A program made the position numbers and the translations under genes. From positions 1-37,851 of IMG/VR virus record IMGVR_UViG_3300025655_000012: DNA of 37,851 bases. The stretch is one strand, 5' to 3'. Shown here one piece after another: positions 36,247 through 37,851 of this stretch; the first letter of the stretch is position 1, and each line of letters opens with the position of its first letter. The DNA comes from a virus. The notes beneath the pieces were generated by a model that searched no databases, was not told where the DNA came from, and saw only the letters and a program-made list of their open reading frames with translations.

Positions 36247-37851
36247 TTATTCCTCTGTGGTTGCTTGACCTACACCTGCAATGCCTAACGCTTGCGCTAG
36301 TGCTGGGTAACTTCTGTTGATTTCTATGGCTAGTTTAAGTTGATCTGGCTTTGCTGCCAAAGCTTTATTAACTTGCGACCGTGTTGCTGAGTTTTTGGAT
36401 ATAGTGCCAATTGTCTCATTAATAAGATTTCCGACTAAAGGAACCTTTGAGGCAAGCCCAAGACCAAAGAGCTTATTGGCTATTTCAAGGTTAACCATTG
36501 CTGAACCTTTCGGTACTGCTGAGCTTGATGGCTGGATCAACTTTGCAATTTCGCTAATGTTGTTGATCTTCTTTAAAGCCGCTGGATTGTTAGCAAATAG
36601 AATGTTTAATTTATCCTTGCCAATTTTATCAACCGCTTTTTTATATGCCCCTGCACCAAAGGTATTAACACCGTCGATTTGCCTAGTTCCTGCACCGAAA
36701 GCATTATCCATTATTTGCAGGATTGCAGTTGATTGAAGATCGCCAATAGCCTGCTTACCTTTTTGTCCAGATTGCGACAAGGTTTGCATGGTTCTTAATA
36801 AGTCCTCTTTTGTTCCAGTAGCACCAAGAAGCTTAGGCGATACCTTAGAGGCTTCTATGATTGGCGTAACGCCATCACGCTTTAAGCCTGATAGTCTTCC
36901 AGCAATTGACTGAGGGCTAAACTCTGTTTTCTCTTGTCGTACTGCCGCCCTAGCTTGCTTTAATGTTTCTCTTAGTGCTGGAGGAATACCTACTCCAGCT
37001 TCAGTCATTAACTCTAGTTCGTCATCTAGCGCGCGTTTAATTGGCCCGATAGCAACACTTGAAGCGCCTGTTTGGTCGCTGCGTTCAATACTGTTAAGCG
37101 TCTTTCTGAATCGCTCTACGTTCTCAATATTTAATGGCGTTGTAGCAACCTCAGCGCCTTCTGCTGCTGGTTTAATTCCATACTTAACCAAGATGCCATC
37201 TAAAGCTTTTATTTGGCTTGGCGCGGTTATGGCTAAGTCTTCAAGATCTGCAACCGGTATTGATGCATTAATGCGGTCGGTCACCACATCAACGCCGCCA
37301 GCACTTGCTGCTTGCTCTTTTGCAGACTCGTACAATGCGCGTCTTTCTGTCTTCATTTGGTTAAGGCGTGAAGATAAGGCTTCTTTGGTGGCCTCGCCAG
37401 CTCGTTCTGGTACGCCTGCAGCAAGCTCTGATTCTAATGAACCTCTAATGGCTTCGGACTGTTGCAATCGCTTAGAGCGAAATGGATCCGCTAATGGATC
37501 GTTTGATGATTCTATTAAGCGAGCCTCAGCAGTTTGGTCTGGTAGCTGCTTGGTAATATCTCCGCGAGTGTAAGGAATGTCAGCTTCATTAAACACTGCC
37601 ATTCTCGCAGCTTGTTCTGGGCTGGTTGATGGCGGCAAGTCTTGCATTTGTTTTAATGCTTTATCTGATAATGCGTCAAAATCTAAACCAGCGTCATCAA
37701 GCACCTTTTGCACTCCTGGAGTTGGCCTGCCTGCTTTAGTCAATACACGACTTGGAGCAGCCTTACCGGTTAACCTGCGATAAGTCGCGCCGATAGCCCT
37801 ACCAACATAAGGCAAAGCAGCCTCAAGGCCAGCACCGAGTAAAACGCCAAC
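36247..37851 (-). CDS. gp16-like DNA ejection (pilot) protein, C-terminal part; begins at the other end of the window
   Basis: This is the remaining roughly 490 residues of the split gene (37724 to 36247), plus the duplicated 127 bases. The sequence is rich in Ala, Lys, Glu and Gln with long predicted helices, as in other gp16-type pilot proteins, and ends in TTEE. A shorter reading from TTG at 37815 is possible but is not the real start, because the frame is open upstream to the ATG at 694 of the joined genome. The stop lies 2 nt before the ATG of tailspike 1, so the two are probably cotranscribed, recalling the 16-to-9 gene order of P22. Confidence 0.85.
   Translation of the reverse strand, partial: VGVLLGAGLEAALPYVGRAIGATYRRLTGKAAPSRVLTKAGRPTPGVQKVLDDAGLDFDALSDKALKQMQDLPPSTSPEQAARMAVFNEADIPYTRGDITKQLPDQTAEARLIESSNDPLADPFRSKRLQQSEAIRGSLESELAAGVPERAGEATKEALSSRLNQMKTERRALYESAKEQAASAGGVDVVTDRINASIPVADLEDLAITAPSQIKALDGILVKYGIKPAAEGAEVATTPLNIENVERFRKTLNSIERSDQTGASSVAIGPIKRALDDELELMTEAGVGIPPALRETLKQARAAVRQEKTEFSPQSIAGRLSGLKRDGVTPIIEASKVSPKLLGATGTKEDLLRTMQTLSQSGQKGKQAIGDLQSTAILQIMDNAFGAGTRQIDGVNTFGAGAYKKAVDKIGKDKLNILFANNPAALKKINNISEIAKLIQPSSSAVPKGSAMVNLEIANKLFGLGLASKVPLVGNLINETIGTISKNSATRSQVNKALAAKPDQLKLAIEINRSYPALAQALGIAGVGQATTEE
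37725..37851. repeat. Terminal direct repeat, right copy (assembly overlap)
   Basis: This is the second copy of bases 1-127. Removing one copy gives a unit genome of about 37,724 bp. It lies within the coding sequence of the gp16-like ejection protein and has no genetic boundary at its edges, as expected for an arbitrary opening point. Confidence 0.95.

Noticed and set aside
1-37851. tRNA genes, CRISPR arrays and insertion sequences.
   Set aside because: No cloverleaf-like stretch, spaced repeat array or transposase was seen on either strand by reading; small divergent tRNAs cannot be excluded without a covariance search.

Overview
The window is a complete genome of a P22-like short-tailed bacteriophage (podovirus morphology). 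The first 127 bases (1-127) are identical to the last 127 (37725-37851). The reading frame of one large gene, a gp16-like ejection protein, runs without a break across that junction. The sequence is therefore one closed, circular or circularly permuted unit of about 37,724 bp, opened inside that gene. The AT-rich base composition, P22-type virion genes and gamma-proteobacterial phage accessory families (NinG, PapB-like, DUF1376-like, MT-A70) suggest a marine or aquatic gammaproteobacterial host such as Vibrio or Shewanella. The host is inference.

Layout. (1) Minus strand, 31.05 kb rightward to the end and on through 1-14.65 kb: the virion module. In transcription order it reads terminase small, terminase large, portal, scaffold, coat, an EF-hand/HeH protein, gp4, an accessory cassette with a DNA methyltransferase, gp10, needle gp26, a cupin-like protein in the gp14 position, ejection proteins gp7, gp20 and gp16 (split by the contig ends), tailspike 1, tailspike 2 with an SGNH esterase domain, and a small fibre-like protein. 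(2) Minus strand, 14.7-19.8 kb: a MazG-like pyrophosphohydrolase and small genes, then lysis (M15 endopeptidase, a 3-TM holin, a second holin-like gene with two possible starts), small membrane and zinc proteins, and a zinc-ribbon protein. (3) Minus strand, 19.9-23.5 kb: a Cro-like repressor, an SSB-like protein, a coiled-coil DUF1351-like protein, a Rad52/ERF-type annealing protein, and an AP2/HNH selfish gene. (4) 23.53-24.07 kb: a 540-bp non-coding switch region rich in inverted repeats, with the rightward promoter at its right end. (5) Plus strand, 24.07-31.0 kb: the early replication and nin-like operon. It holds a winged-helix protein, a DUF1376-like initiator containing tandem 7-bp iterons, a helicase-loader-like protein, MT-A70 methyltransferase, a NinB-like protein, a PAPS-reductase-like protein, an Arc-like RHH protein, a PapB-like regulator, NinG and small genes. 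It converges on the tail genes at a two-way terminator at 31.02 kb.

I found no integrase, CI-type repressor, helicase or polymerase gene. The phage appears to use the host replisome, and it may be virulent or may have lost its lysogeny genes. Unlike P22, the virion module is transcribed in the opposite direction to the replication operon.

The most unusual features are four. Three dispersed paralogous genes encode Arc-like ribbon-helix-helix proteins of 43-55 aa, one in each of three transcription units. The methyltransferase cassette sits inside the virion operon between its own terminator and a promoter overlapped by an operator-like repeat. Tailspike 2 has an in-frame amber codon at codon 3 of its apparent reading frame. 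A perfect stem-loop holds the ribosome binding site of gp10.
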